Below are positions 22,736 through 33,503 of a stretch of DNA of 64,000 nucleotides, one piece after another. Within the stretch, counting starts at the first letter, position 1, and the number at the start of each line of letters is the position of its first letter. Below the pieces are notes generated by a model. That model made no database searches. It saw nothing but the letters and a program-made list of their open reading frames with translations, and was not told the DNA's origin. The translations under genes and the position numbers were made by a program. Source of the DNA: Diphasiastrum complanatum (lineage: Eukaryota > Streptophyta > Lycopodiopsida > Lycopodiales > Lycopodiaceae); assembly GCA_029204225.1 (NCBI GenBank), contig CM055098.1:47030191-47094190 (forward strand). The letters run 5' to 3'.

Positions 22736-23195
22736 GAGTTTTTTTTGTCACAAATCAAAAAATGTAGAAAAACAATGAGAAGTATTGAATTTATATATCA
22801 CGGCTAACAAAACATAGATGTTTTACAGCTAGAACATTCATTGTTTGACATTATGTTTTTATCAACTTGTACTAAATGCCATTCATGACGTTAAACTAGA
22901 ATTTGCATATATGTCTTACAAGAATAATGAAGTCCATCCAAGTCTCTCAATATGTTAGTTTAATGTTTGATTTAAAACGAAGGTGTTTGTCAAAAAAAAT
23001 TCATATGTAAATAGTTCGTTGTACAACTATTAGTAAATTGTAGACACGCCAGAAAAACGTGCTCTTAGTAATATACTTGTCTTGTGTAAGTATCATTGAA
23101 TTTTACAAAAGACATTTTTTAATGAAGTTTTAAATTTTGGTCAAAAATTTGTAACTTTTTAACCTCTTTTTTTTCTTATATCATTTTCATTATAG
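22736..23195. other. no recognisable gene
   Basis: AT-rich DNA without a frame, domain or clear repeat. Confidence 0.4.
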
Positions 23196-23199
23196 GTGT

Positions 23200-23608
23200 T
23201 ATCTTGTGCACCTATATTCTTGAAAACATGCACAAATATGGTGAATTTCAACGGAATGTAGGGAACATGCCAAACAGTTTTTGTTTGCACGAAATATTAC
23301 CTATTCCATATGCAACAATGATCCATTATTTTTTCTGTTATACACACCTCGACATGCAATGTAGAAATATGAACATTAGAAATAGGAATCAATAGTATGG
23401 GTTTTCAATTTGGATCTTCTCGATCTCTTGAAATTCCTATGCTCATTGTCATGTCTTTTGTTGTCTTCATGCAATATAGACAGGGGTGCTTTGAATTAGC
23501 TCCATGAGAAACGTTGAACATACACTTTAATATCTTTAGATCTCCTGCCAAATGCCACTCTATGTTGATATTGCCAATGCTTGGAACACTAAGTAGAACT
23601 CCCTCCAT
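23200..23608 (-). pseudogene. fragment of an uncharacterised transposon-associated protein
   Basis: On the minus strand 23608-23405 encode IEWHLAGDLKILKCMF followed by GANSKHPCLYCMK and DREDPN. After a gap, 23404-23200 read PILLIPISNVHISTLHVEV. The order W-H-x3-D-x-K-x-L, then a C-x2-C pair, then P-x-L-x-x-I-P-x2-x-V-H-x3-L-H is like a family of uncharacterised proteins that I recall from animal and plant repeat-rich genomes and that is often linked to DNA transposons. That assignment is from memory of the motif pattern and is not certain. No start, ends or inverted repeats of a carrier element were found, and stops interrupt the second part. Confidence 0.4.
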
Positions 23609-25014
23609 GTGACTTCTGATGATGACATGATATGATGTTCTACTAAATATCCATGAGAGAATGTCATGGTTTCTTTAACCACCTAGAAGAGAGACGAAAT
23701 ATTGTTGTATCATAAAATCAACATAAAAATGACTATCCATATAAAAACTGCAAAAGAGAAGCTATATTTGAAAAGCTGCCAACCACCAAATATCATTCTT
23801 TGATTGAACAATGAAGTTGAGTCCTTGCAGGTGTTCTAAATTTGAAAGACTAACTCTCTCCATATTTTGTCCCTATAATTTTTAGACTCATCTAACTTAA
23901 GAACAACTACTAGCTGGTTATTTACACTCTCATTTGTAATACCATAAAACCCGCCTATGTGATTGGATCCAAGGATTTAGGATCGGCAATAAAATATTGT
24001 TCTTCATGATAATTTTCTCCAGACAAGTGCCCAGTAAGTGGAAATTAGATTTCCTGGTACTAGCTAACGATTTAACTTTGGAGTAAGATTACTCCCAGTA
24101 AATTGAGTTAAATGGTATTTTTTTTTTTGGTTCTTCCTTTTTGACTTCAGTGTTGCAGGCTTATCCTAAATGATTTTGATGTTTAGGATCAGACAAACTA
24201 AAGTTTTTGAGATACTTGTTAAAGTGAATTAGTGGAGTAAAGGTCATAATATTTAGAGGTAGCTCTATATTCGACAAAAAAACTTATATGTCGAATATTG
24301 TAAAAGATGTACTTGAATCCAAATTTTATTGATTTATCATTAGTTTCAGACAACTTTAATGAAGTATTACTTAAGCGGTGTAGTCAAAAGGGTAGCAACC
24401 TAGCATTTGCTTGTGTCAAAGAGTTTTCGGTGCCTTCGTTGAGGGAATTTTTTGGGTGACCGAAAAATCTAACGGAGGAAGAAAATGAGACACCTAAGTA
24501 GGTAAATGTGATTGTGTTATGTAGTTTGAATTGGATAATAATCCCTATAAGAAATTTGCATAGCACTAGTTTATTGAATTTATTTTGAATATCTATAGGA
24601 CCATGAGTTAGACCCTATTTGTTAGTGGAAATTGTGACACGGAACGAGAATGACACTTGCTTCACATTTGTACTGTAAAGAGCCTTATTTCTAAGAGTTG
24701 GAACTCTTAGATGGTAGAGATTTGAGAATGATGGTACTAATCAGATGGGTTGTTTTATGTGACGGTAAAACCTTGTACAGATTCTTGTTAAGTCACAATT
24801 TTGTAAGTGGATTATTATGATCCATTAGGACAAATATGGAATACTCTAGTACTTGGTGGAATAGATCTGTGCATATCTGGTATTGGAAATCCAGATAGAG
24901 GTTTTAAAATCTCTGAATTATAGGATATCGCGGTTAAAGATCTTTTTGAAGGAATTGTATTCCTTGTACCATTTTGGATATAGATATTGGATATCTATTG
25001 GTTATACTTCAGTT
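23609..25014. other. decayed DNA, no recognisable gene
   Basis: No intact frame exists. The part after about 24600 is probably the decayed upstream pol of the Ty3 relic whose reverse transcriptase is visible at 25015-25125, because the style of sequence (T-rich, purine-rich codon remnants) is continuous, but no further motif could be read. Confidence 0.3.
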
Positions 25015-25125
25015 AATTTGAATTCTTAATGGTTCCTTTTGGTTTCTGATGAATACGCTTGGGTTATTTCAACTGTTTATGAACGAGATTTGATGATATT
25101 GTCATCTACAATGAGAAACTTAAGG
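25015..25125 (+). pseudogene. relic of Ty3 reverse transcriptase
   Basis: The plus strand reads FEFLMVPFGF, two stops, then F and DDIVIYNEK. This is the order of the FEFLxMPFGLxNAP block and the catalytic DDILIYS-type block of Ty3 reverse transcriptase. The catalytic Asp pair is recognisable. Everything around is too decayed to read. A run of nine G near 25686 could be the polypurine tract of this relic, in which case its LTR would begin about 25699. Confidence 0.4.
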
Positions 25126-25897
25126 AAATGGAAAAATCAATAGTAGGAGGTATTTTTCTGAAAATGGTTGAAGATCAAATCCTATGTTGGATATTGGTTG
25201 GTCAGATAATCTTTTTGATTTTCTGGTGATTAGATCTAATAGCAAAGAGCTTTCTTGGAGATAAAACTGATGGTATGGGACATCAGTGATTTCAAAAGGA
25301 AATTCTTATGCGAGAATGATCTATAGACCAGTGGTTAGTATTTATATTTGTGGTAATACTAGCAGTTGGAACCATTGGTTAATCTTGTTTAGGGTATTTG
25401 GAGAGGTTATGAGAAATTGATCTGGATCCCTCAATGTTATCTCATAAATTCCAAATTGGAAACTTAAAAGCTTTTTTTTGTTTGTTAAATTAAACCTCTA
25501 CTTTTTTGAAAATTTCTTAAATATGAGACAATTGATGTTTTCAATTGATTAAGTGGAAATTAGACTTCTTGAGCCCAAAAGATTATTCTGTTGGATACTC
25601 ATTACTGACTTTTTCAAATCTTTGATATCTTATACATTGTCTCCTGAGAACTTTTTTTTATCAAAATTATGGAATTTCTTTTGAAAGGGGGGGGAGAAAA
25701 TGATAGGAATAAGACTTTTATGGGATCAACCAGTTATGTCGATTTCTTTTGTGGAATTCGATACGTGTGCAATGGTGGAATTTAGTATATGTGCAATGGT
25801 GGAACTATCCATTGGAAATAGAAGAAATCTCTAGTGATTGTTTTGAATGATCTGGAATTAGAGGAGTTTTGGGAGTTTTGAGCTGTTAGATATTCAT
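25126..25897. other. decayed DNA with possible polypurine tract
   Basis: The only structure is gaaagggggggggagaaaa around 25680-25697, similar to an LTR-retrotransposon polypurine tract. The sequence after it (tgataggaataag) could start an LTR, but no partner LTR is visible. The Ty3 element with the double protease begins to be readable at about 25898. Confidence 0.3.
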
Positions 25898-26170
25898 ATA
25901 ATGTACCCATAGATTCCGGATCTAGTGTAAATATAATGACTGAAGAAACAGCATATGAATTAGGCATTCATCATAGAATAGCACCCACTTTAAGACATTT
26001 AAGGTTAGTTGATGCAACTAAAAGATCACCAATAGGAGAACTATCTCAGGTTACAATTTATATTGGAGACCATAAGTTTCTTATGGATTTTATAATATTA
26101 AAAACTACGAGACAATTGTCATATAGAGTGTGATTAGGATGACCATGGCTCTAGCAGGCCGATGTTATAA
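25898..26170 (+). pseudogene. Ty3 retropepsin, first copy
   Basis: VPIDSGSSVNIMTEE holds the aspartic protease active site (Asp codon 25912-25914). The domain continues through LGIHHRIAPTLRHLRLVDA and YIGDHKFLMDFIIL to LGxPWLxQADVI, the usual end of a retropepsin. Three stops at its end (26131-26133 and the next 25 bases) are each one C-to-T change away from a normal codon (CGA or CAG/CAA), which fits deamination decay. The protease would cut the element's polyprotein. Confidence 0.8.
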
Positions 26171-26379
26171 CCCACTAGAAGAAAAAGGAGATTACCTTTA
26201 GAGACCAGATGGAGACACCGACAGGAAAAAGTCATAAAAGAATTTCCATATAATGGGAAAAAGATAAGTACGAAGGTGAGACACCTACATCTTCCTCAAG
26301 CTATACTTCGGAGAAAGACGGGCTTCAGTCAGTAGGGACTGAGGAAGGGGAGAGGTTAGTTACATTAAGAATACCTGCA

Positions 26380-26780
26380 TACAGTAATAGAGTAGAATAT
26401 GTAGATAGAGGAGATTGTGGAGTTCTAGAGATTAGTGCGATCATAGGAGATCAGACCATAGATAGAATACTAATAGGCTCAGGATCTAGTATCAATCTAG
26501 TAACAAAAACAATGGTTAAAGAATTAGGATTAGAAAACCAGATACAATCTATCACTTATCATGAAAGCCATTTAGCAAACGCGACTAAATGTATACCAGT
26601 AGATGAGAAGGTATTAACGTAGTTATAGAGACAGAGACGTTTGTTATGAATTTCCTTGTCATAAATCCAGTAGATACACCACCTATTCGATATTATTTGG
26701 AAGACCATATCAAGCAGATGCTATTATAAATTGGTCTAACAAACAGATATTTTTTTCAAGTATTCTCACAACCAGTCCAA
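26380..26780 (+). pseudogene. Ty3 retropepsin, second copy, catalytic Asp lost
   Basis: A second retropepsin follows: LEISAIIGDQTIDRIL, then GSGSSINLVTKTMVKELGL, where the active-site Asp is Gly (codon 26476-26478). A later FVMNFLVINP and, after a frameshift, a FGRPYQADAIINW-like end follow. It shares the retropepsin layout with the first copy but differs strongly in sequence, so it is an old duplication or a fusion of two related elements. It lies directly before pol. Confidence 0.7.
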
Positions 26781-26794
26781 TAGGGGGTTACCTT

Positions 26795-29728
26795 TTGAGA
26801 TGGGATGAGGAGTTAGCTAGACCTGCTGAATCATGGATCAATTTCATAGAATGCTATGAGATTAATGAGGAAGTAGAAATACCGACAACATCCGAGTCAA
26901 GAGAAGTTTCGGGTGGAACCAGAGCAAGTCTGACCGAGGGGATGGTAGATAAAACAGATTATGTAGAAATAGAAATTAATAAAGGTAAGACTTTGAATCT
27001 ATATAAACACCAATCAGACCAAGAACATGAAGAGTATATATTGCTTCTTCAAAAATACCAAAATGTGTTTGCTTGGTCGATGGATGATTTAATAGGTATA
27101 CCAGTTAAATGGGGTGAACATAGAATAGATCTCATTCAGGGAACAATACCTGTTAGGCAACGCCAATATAGATTGAATCCAAAGTACTCCTTATTAGTAA
27201 AAGAAGAATTAGATAGATGTCTTAGAGCGGGTATTATATATCTTGTTCTAAGCAATGAGTGGGTGTCACCAATAGTTATAGTACCTAAGAAGAAGACGGG
27301 CAAGATTAGAGTTTGTCAGGATTTTAGAAAACTAAATGTTGCCACAGCAAAAGATTATCATCCTCTACTGTATACAGATACCATTCTTGACCAGTTAGCT
27401 GGACATGAACGTTATAGTTTTTTAGATGGATTCTCAGGTTATAACCAAGTTTTTATAAAAGAGGAAGATAGATCCAAAACTACTTTCACCACTGATTGGG
27501 GGACATACGCATATACGCGAATGCCCTTTGGTCTTTGTAATGCACCTGCCACATTCCAATGTATGATGACAAATATTTTTCAAAATCTTTTAAGAAAGTT
27601 TTTAGAAATTTTTATGGATGACTTTTGTGTCTATTCATCAACTAAAAACCATTTAGATGCATTAGAGAAAACATCGAGAAGATGTCAAGAGACATCTCTC
27701 AAACTGCATCCAGCTAAGTGTTACTTTGGGATGAGGGAAGGCATCCTTTTAGAGCATAAAATTTTGAAGGATGGTATACAAGCCGACATCAAAAAAATAA
27801 AAAAGATTTTAGAATTATTAGAACCAACCAATTTAAGAGAGCTTAGAGGTTTTCTAGGACATGTAGGTTACTATTGGAGGATAATTAAAGATTATGCTAT
27901 AATAGTAACTCCCTTAACAAGTTCACTAAAAAAATCTATTGAGTACCATTGGACACAGGACCATCAGCAAGCTTTTGATCAATTGAAACAGTCATTAGCA
28001 GAAGCCACTGGGGTTAGACCTCCAAATTGGGCTAAAAAGTTCCATGTATATGTAGACACATCATCTTTTGCGATAGGTGTGGTGCTTAGTCAGAAAGATG
28101 ACCAAAATATAGATTATCCAATTTACTATGTGAGAAGGCAACTCGCTACATCAGAAAAGAATTATTCCGCTATAGAGCGAGAAGCACTAGGGATGATTTA
28201 TTCAGTAAAGAAATTTAGACATTACCTTTTAGGATACCCTTTTGTTTTTCATGTAGATCATTACGCATTAAAATATTTAGTGAATAAACCTGATCTTTTG
28301 GGTAGAATAGCTAGATGGGTATTATTATTAGATGAGTTTAATTATGAAGTAGAATTAAGAAGAGGCAAGGATCATCAAAATGCCGACTATATATCCCACC
28401 TCCAAACAAAAAATCAACTAGAACCCATTTCTGATGAATTTCCAGATGAACATATAATGCGTATTCAATCAAAAACATCAATTTATAGGGACGTTATTAA
28501 TTTTTTACAGGACCAGATATATCCTGAACATTTTAATAAACAACAAAAAACTATTTTTCTTTCTAAGGTAGGACCTTACACGATTGTGAATAGTATATTG
28601 TATAAATTAGGAGTTGACGATAGTCTCCGCCGATGTTTAGAACCAACCGAGACAACCGCTGTAATAAGTGCATTACATGAGGAAGATTTGGGGGGTCACT
28701 ATGTTCTTAAAAACACTGCCAAAAATTTTTTCAATGCTAAATATTGGTGGCCTACCGTCTATAGAGATGTTAAATTCATTAAAAAATGTGACGCATGTCA
28801 GAGGATGGGGAAACCCAGCTTCGCAACACATTGGCTGCTTACTCCAATTATTCTCTTAGCACCCTTTGAGAAGTGGAGGATAGATTTTGTAGGGCCTATT
28901 AAACCGGTCACGCGTAAAACTCGTCGTCGTTACATACTCGTTGCCACAGACTATGCTACCAAGATGGTAGAGGCCAAAGCCACAATTAGGAATGATGCTA
29001 AGACTGTAGCAAAGTTTTTATTCCAAAACATTATCACACGATATGGTTGTCCCTTAGAACTCGTTAGCGATAGGGGAACCCATTTCCTTAATCAGACCAT
29101 AGAAGCCATGTTGTCATATTTTTCTATTACACATCGTCAAACCACTCCATATAATTCAAAAGCAAATGGGCTTACAGAGCGGACAAATGGAATTCTATGT
29201 AAAATTTTGAATAAAGTAACGGAAACACATTCTTCTGATTGGGATCAGAAGTTACCATCTGTCTTATGGGCATATAGAACTGCTGAAAAGATTACAACTA
29301 GGCAGACTCCATACTATCTTGTGTATGGAATGCATCCCATACTACTGATAGAATTCAAAGTTTTGACGTTTCGCATTAGTAATAAAGAGCGAATGGATGA
29401 ACACGATAGTCTTCGGGAGTGGATGATTTCTTTGACGCAACTGGAAGAGGATTGTCGTCTTTCATTAATCGAGACTGAATGAGTTCAGAATAAAATAAAA
29501 GAAATTTTTGATCAATCCATCAAGAAAATAAAAATTAAACAAGGGAACTATGTGTTTCTGTATGATAACAAACACATGTTTTTTCCTGAAAAATTACATA
29601 CTAGATGGATGGGACTGTATAAAGTTATAGAAGTTTTTAATAATGGATCACTTCAGTTAGCTGATCTCCAAAGACATTTACTTGACACTCAAGTAAATGG
29701 TTCAAGGGTGAAGCGCTACTATGACTAA
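26795..29728 (+). pseudogene. Ty3 pol: reverse transcriptase, RNase H, integrase
   Basis: An open frame of 895 codons is followed by a single TGA (29480-29482) and then 81 more codons in the same frame to a TAA at 29726-29728. Reverse transcriptase: VPKKKTGKIRVCQDF near residue 162, YSFLDGFSGYNQV, MPFGLCNAPATF, and FMDD as the catalytic motif at residues 273-276. RNase H: FHVYVDTSSFAIGVVLSQ near 417, with EREALGMIYSVKKFRHYL. Integrase: HHCC zinc finger near 626-665 (H-E-E-D-L-G-G-H ... CDAC), catalytic Asp in WRIDFVG (about 695), Asp in VSDRGTHF and Glu in NGLTERTN (about 794). The tail after the TGA holds FPEKLHTRWMGLYKV, a GPY/F-like C-terminal module. All catalytic residues are present; the one stop and the missing gag make it a pseudogene. 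Confidence 0.9.
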
Positions 29729-30197
29729 TGTCCGATACATTAGTTTTTGAAGGCCGTCATTTTTTGTCCAATTTTTTTTTTTTTTTTACCGAAGTATTAG
29801 CAAAAATGCCGAAACTAGTTTACATTTTAGCGCACTACATTGGAATTTACCATTTTAGAAATATGAAAATTGCGACACTTACCTTCGCATTCTTCGGGAT
29901 TTTCTACCTTCCGACACCTTCGCAATTTTCGCATAATAATTTTCGCTTTGATTTACCAAGCAAAGCATTCATGTATTTTGTTTATTTATTTATTTATTTT
30001 TGTTTTCAGGACTAGACACTTTATTATTGAGTATGTACCTTCAAAACAAAGGACACGCTTCCATTTAATACCATAATACGCAACCTCAAACACTTCAGTT
30101 GTTGTCGCTACCACTTTCCATCACTCTTGCTCTCCGAATTGCGAATTGTTGCGATCAAGCTCTTGTCTGCCATCGCTCGTTTACATCTGCAAGCACT
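29729..30197 (+). promoter_or_regulatory. post-pol spacer with splice-acceptor-like site
   Basis: The spacer between pol and the post-pol gene contains a poly-T run (29770-29788), a cluster of CTTCGCATTCTTCGGGATTTT and CACCTTCGCAATTTTCGC units at 29880-29950, and a long pyrimidine tract ending TTTGTTTTCAG at 30009. That last site has the form of a 3' splice site and lies about 190 bases before the ATG of the post-pol frame. A spliced subgenomic RNA, as proposed for env-like genes of other plant elements, is a reasonable inference. Confidence 0.45.
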
Positions 30198-32910
30198 ATG
30201 GCGATTGTATTCCAAACGCACCCAAAGCCAGTGATACTAGTATTACAACCACTAGCTTTTCGAGCGCGAATTGAAGATCTTCTTCAATTCAATCCATCAG
30301 TATTTCTTACTGATTTATGTTATGAGCTGATCCGCAATTTGGACGAAATAGAAGGACATATTTCCACAACTGTCCACAATCAAGAGATTGTTATCACAGA
30401 GGAGTTTTACTGTCGTGCCTTAGAATTGCCTATGGATGGCAGTATGCCAGCTACTAAACCAGATTTCATTGTAGAGAGCGGAGCTTTTCAAGAACAGGCT
30501 TATCTTGAGAAACGAGGATACAAACTCTCTTACATAAGAGACCCCAATCTCAAGAGCTTCGTTCGATTTGCTCTTGCTTCTATCTTCTTACCAGAGCAAG
30601 AGTACACAGTTTCAAATACCAATATGGGATATTTGTTGAGAGCTTTAAATGGAGAACAGATTGCCTTTGCACAGATTGCTTTCAAGCAATTTTATAAATT
30701 AATAAAAGTAATCAGTTCTCCAGGCTGGGTCAGCAGATGGGCATTTTATGTATGCATGCTGGTGTGTTGACAGTGCAGGAGGATATTAGGATTGCACCAG
30801 TACTACCAGAGCTAGCCCCATCAATTGAGGTGGAATCCCAAATGCAGACATCAAAGGCAACCACTGTAGTAGCCACATCACCATCATTATCATCATCATC
30901 ATCATCATCATCAAGTCAAGGGAGCATGGTGAGGATGACTTTGCCATCATTCCAGTACACACCACTGTCCAGCAAAGAAGAAAATAGTAATGCGGAAGAG
31001 GAGGCGGAGGACATTGTTGATCAGGAGCATAATCAAGCTGAAATACCACAAGAGCCGGAACCACAAGGAGCAGAACAACTTTCTGATGACTAGCAAGGCA
31101 GCGAAAGCGACGTCGAGGAACCAATCCTCGATGCCAAGTTATATCAAAAGGTTTTTGAAACACTACTGCCAGATACTCGGACAGCTATTCAGCATCTTGC
31201 TAGCTTGGAGAAGGTATCCAGGAAGTTGGGGTACAAGTATGAAAGAGTCCGAGCAGACCTCACCCAAAAAGATACAGAGCTGAGCGAAACAAAGGCTGAG
31301 TTGGCCTACATAAATGAGGAGCTTGAAGTAGCCAATGCGGAGTTGAGTAGAAAAGATACAGAGCTTAAAGCAGCGAAAGGAAGGCAGGATGCCACGCTCG
31401 AAGTGTTGAAAGAAATGGAAGAGCAGTCCAACGCCTTCGAAAGTGAGAACATACTACTTAAACAACAACTTCAGACCCTGCAGGCTTCTTTGCAGGAGGA
31501 GAGACGAGTGTGAACTACTCTTCAGAGTAGCAATGCGGAGCTGAGCAATGAACTCAACAGTGCTCAAGAATCAATTGCCCAACTGCAAAATTCTGTAGAA
31601 ATGTTAAAGAAAGACAATCAAATATACAAGAAACAGGCCGAAGAGGCAATACTATGGCGAATCAACGCCAAAGTCACACTCGGTGCCTGCATATCTCATG
31701 GTAGGTACCGAATTGATCTGGTAGCATGGAAGGGAATCCAAGAGAGGATGATCCAGACCTTCCAGATGCAATATCTGCAGCCGCAGATGATTGCTTATGA
31801 GAAGCCGAAGGATCAGGCCAAATGTAGATTTCTGATGCGGAAGAACCAGTGCAAGGACAAGATCAGGAGACGTAGACAGATGAGCCAACACCAGTAATGT
31901 CAGAAAGGCAGATCCTGAGAGATCAAGAAACACAGACTGAAATCAAGGATGTTGTAGAGGTACAAGTTACTGAAGACCAACCTGAGACGTTAAGCATCAT
32001 TCCATACCAAGCCCAAGCGTCACCAAGTGGAGCAGTTGTAAAGAAAACCAAGATTGTCTACTCACTACTAAGGTCAGAATTTCAGACATTTCATCAGGAA
32101 CTGACATTTTTTATTCCACCTTTTTATAGTCCAGAACTCCAATGGAGAATGGATTACCTTTTTTCACCTAAACTTTTTGGTTACACAAAAGAACAATGGG
32201 AGAACTCTTGGACTTTTTCTAACATAAATACTTTATGGTCTAGACTAACTGTATATAAAAAAGGAATCCTCGCCCTTGCCATTGTTCAGAACAAGTTCAA
32301 TGTGCAAACTAACTATATTCATGTGGTCGTAGGATCCTTGTATATATACAGCTTAGAATACCTAAGAACATTTGAAAATAATATTTTTCCAGCATTGGAT
32401 GAGTATTTGAATAAGTTAGAATCAATTAACATTTTTGATGTGAAAGAAGTTGTTTCTAACTCTAAATCAGTTTCTTCCCGAGTTACTCAGTTCTTATTCC
32501 CTGATCTGTGGGAAATCTACACATATTGGGAAACTAACTATTCTCGATATCTGGAGGAGGTAAAAGCAAATAATATACTTCTCTCCACTAACCCAATAAC
32601 TAGACCATATTATACTTACAGCCATGTAAATATTGCTTCTCTCATTTCGTATGCCCTCCTGTCTGTTCAACAACTGTATATTAAAGCGAAATTTCCCGAA
32701 TATACATATGCAGCCCTTTCACCAACTGTCCCTTCTGCCGAGATGTCTGAAATCCTGACCGATGATAGTTGGTATACACTCCTTGTTAATAATACATTAA
32801 TTGATAACCCCCTTGCACCAATCGGTAATCAAGGAATGGGTGGTTATCCAAATTTGTCATTCCAAGAAGACTACAACCAGAAGAACAACTATTTCCTGGC
32901 AACAAAATGA
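30198..32910 (+). pseudogene. post-pol gene of the Ty3 element, coiled-coil protein
   Basis: One reading unit of about 900 codons starts at ATG 30198. It is broken by a frameshift near 30750, in-frame stops at 31091-31093 and 31511-31513, and another frameshift near 31700-31850. The N-terminal 190 residues are globular (ARIEDLLQFNPSVFLTD, EEFYCRALELPMDG, NTNMGYLLRALNGEQIAFAQ). A Ser/Glu-rich linker with a Ser run follows, then a long heptad-rich coiled coil (about 31200-31650; ELAYINEELEVANAELSRKD). The C-terminal domain of about 300 residues is aromatic-rich (31950-32910; YIHVVVGSLYIYSLEYLRTFE). No signal peptide or clear membrane span is seen. Its place is that of env-like genes. The N-terminal part recalls plant retrotransposon proteins of unknown function found behind pol. 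Function unknown. Confidence 0.65.
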
Positions 32911-33036
32911 CTGACATTGGAGCAAGAAAATGAAGAGAATGAAGCCCGAGCCAAGGCTATTTTCCACAGCAAGCCAGCTAGCCGAAAGCGACAAAGAAAG
33001 ATATAAATCAGATTGTTTGCGAGCTGCTGCACAACT

Positions 33037-33503
33037 GAGGAAGGGGATATGTGGAGTCTTATGATCTCACATTATCCAGATTTTGTCATATATTGTAAAA
33101 AATTTCAATTTTCATATATATAAAATGTGCTATAGTGCCTAAATACATGTAAAGGCCTATTTCACACTTTGTAAATTCATATTTTGAGTAGAAGTTGCGA
33201 CGTTCTAAAGAGACACAATAGAAGTTTAGAACCGACATTTGATGGTTCGTAAGCAACATTGAGGCTGAAGAACATTCCTATAAGGATAGCACTATGTGCC
33301 ATTTCTACGCAGAGCTGAGTATCAATAGAGAGCGAAGAGCAAGTCCTTATAGTTTGAACATTCTTTCCTTCTGTTATCTCTCACAGAATTACTTCTTATC
33401 ATTTGTGCAAACACACTCTGTATGATCTGTGATTGATTGTGATACTGTTCTGTTTGCGTCACACACATCTCTTAATTTATACTGAATTTCAGTTACTCTA
33501 ACA
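33037..33503 (+). mobile_element. polypurine tract and 3' LTR of the Ty3 element
   Basis: GAGGAAGGGGATA (about 33037-33049) is followed by TGTGGAGTCTTATG at 33050, a typical LTR start. The LTR probably ends at CTAACA (33503), or a little later at GGCGACA (33520). A TATATATAAAA motif lies near 33114. No matching 5' LTR was found. Confidence 0.65.

Larger units (their letters stand above)
25898..33503 (+). mobile_element. plus-strand Ty3 retrotransposon, 5'-truncated
   Basis: The readable order is protease 1, protease 2, reverse transcriptase, RNase H, integrase, a spacer, a long post-pol gene, polypurine tract and 3' LTR. Integrase behind reverse transcriptase defines the Ty3 group. No chromodomain follows the integrase, and the gene between pol and LTR recalls the Tat/Athila branch, though this is inference. 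Gag, primer-binding site and 5' LTR are not seen upstream of 25898. The pol frame is the best preserved retroelement frame in the window, with one stop. Confidence 0.8.

Noticed and set aside
25680-25700. Firm call of a polypurine tract and LTR start
   Set aside because: The G run fits, but no second LTR copy or adjacent pol end could be read, so it is only mentioned as possible.
30786-31163. Minus-strand frame with a Met run opposite the post-pol gene
   Set aside because: The Met run is the complement of the (ATC)n stretch coding for the Ser run on the plus strand.
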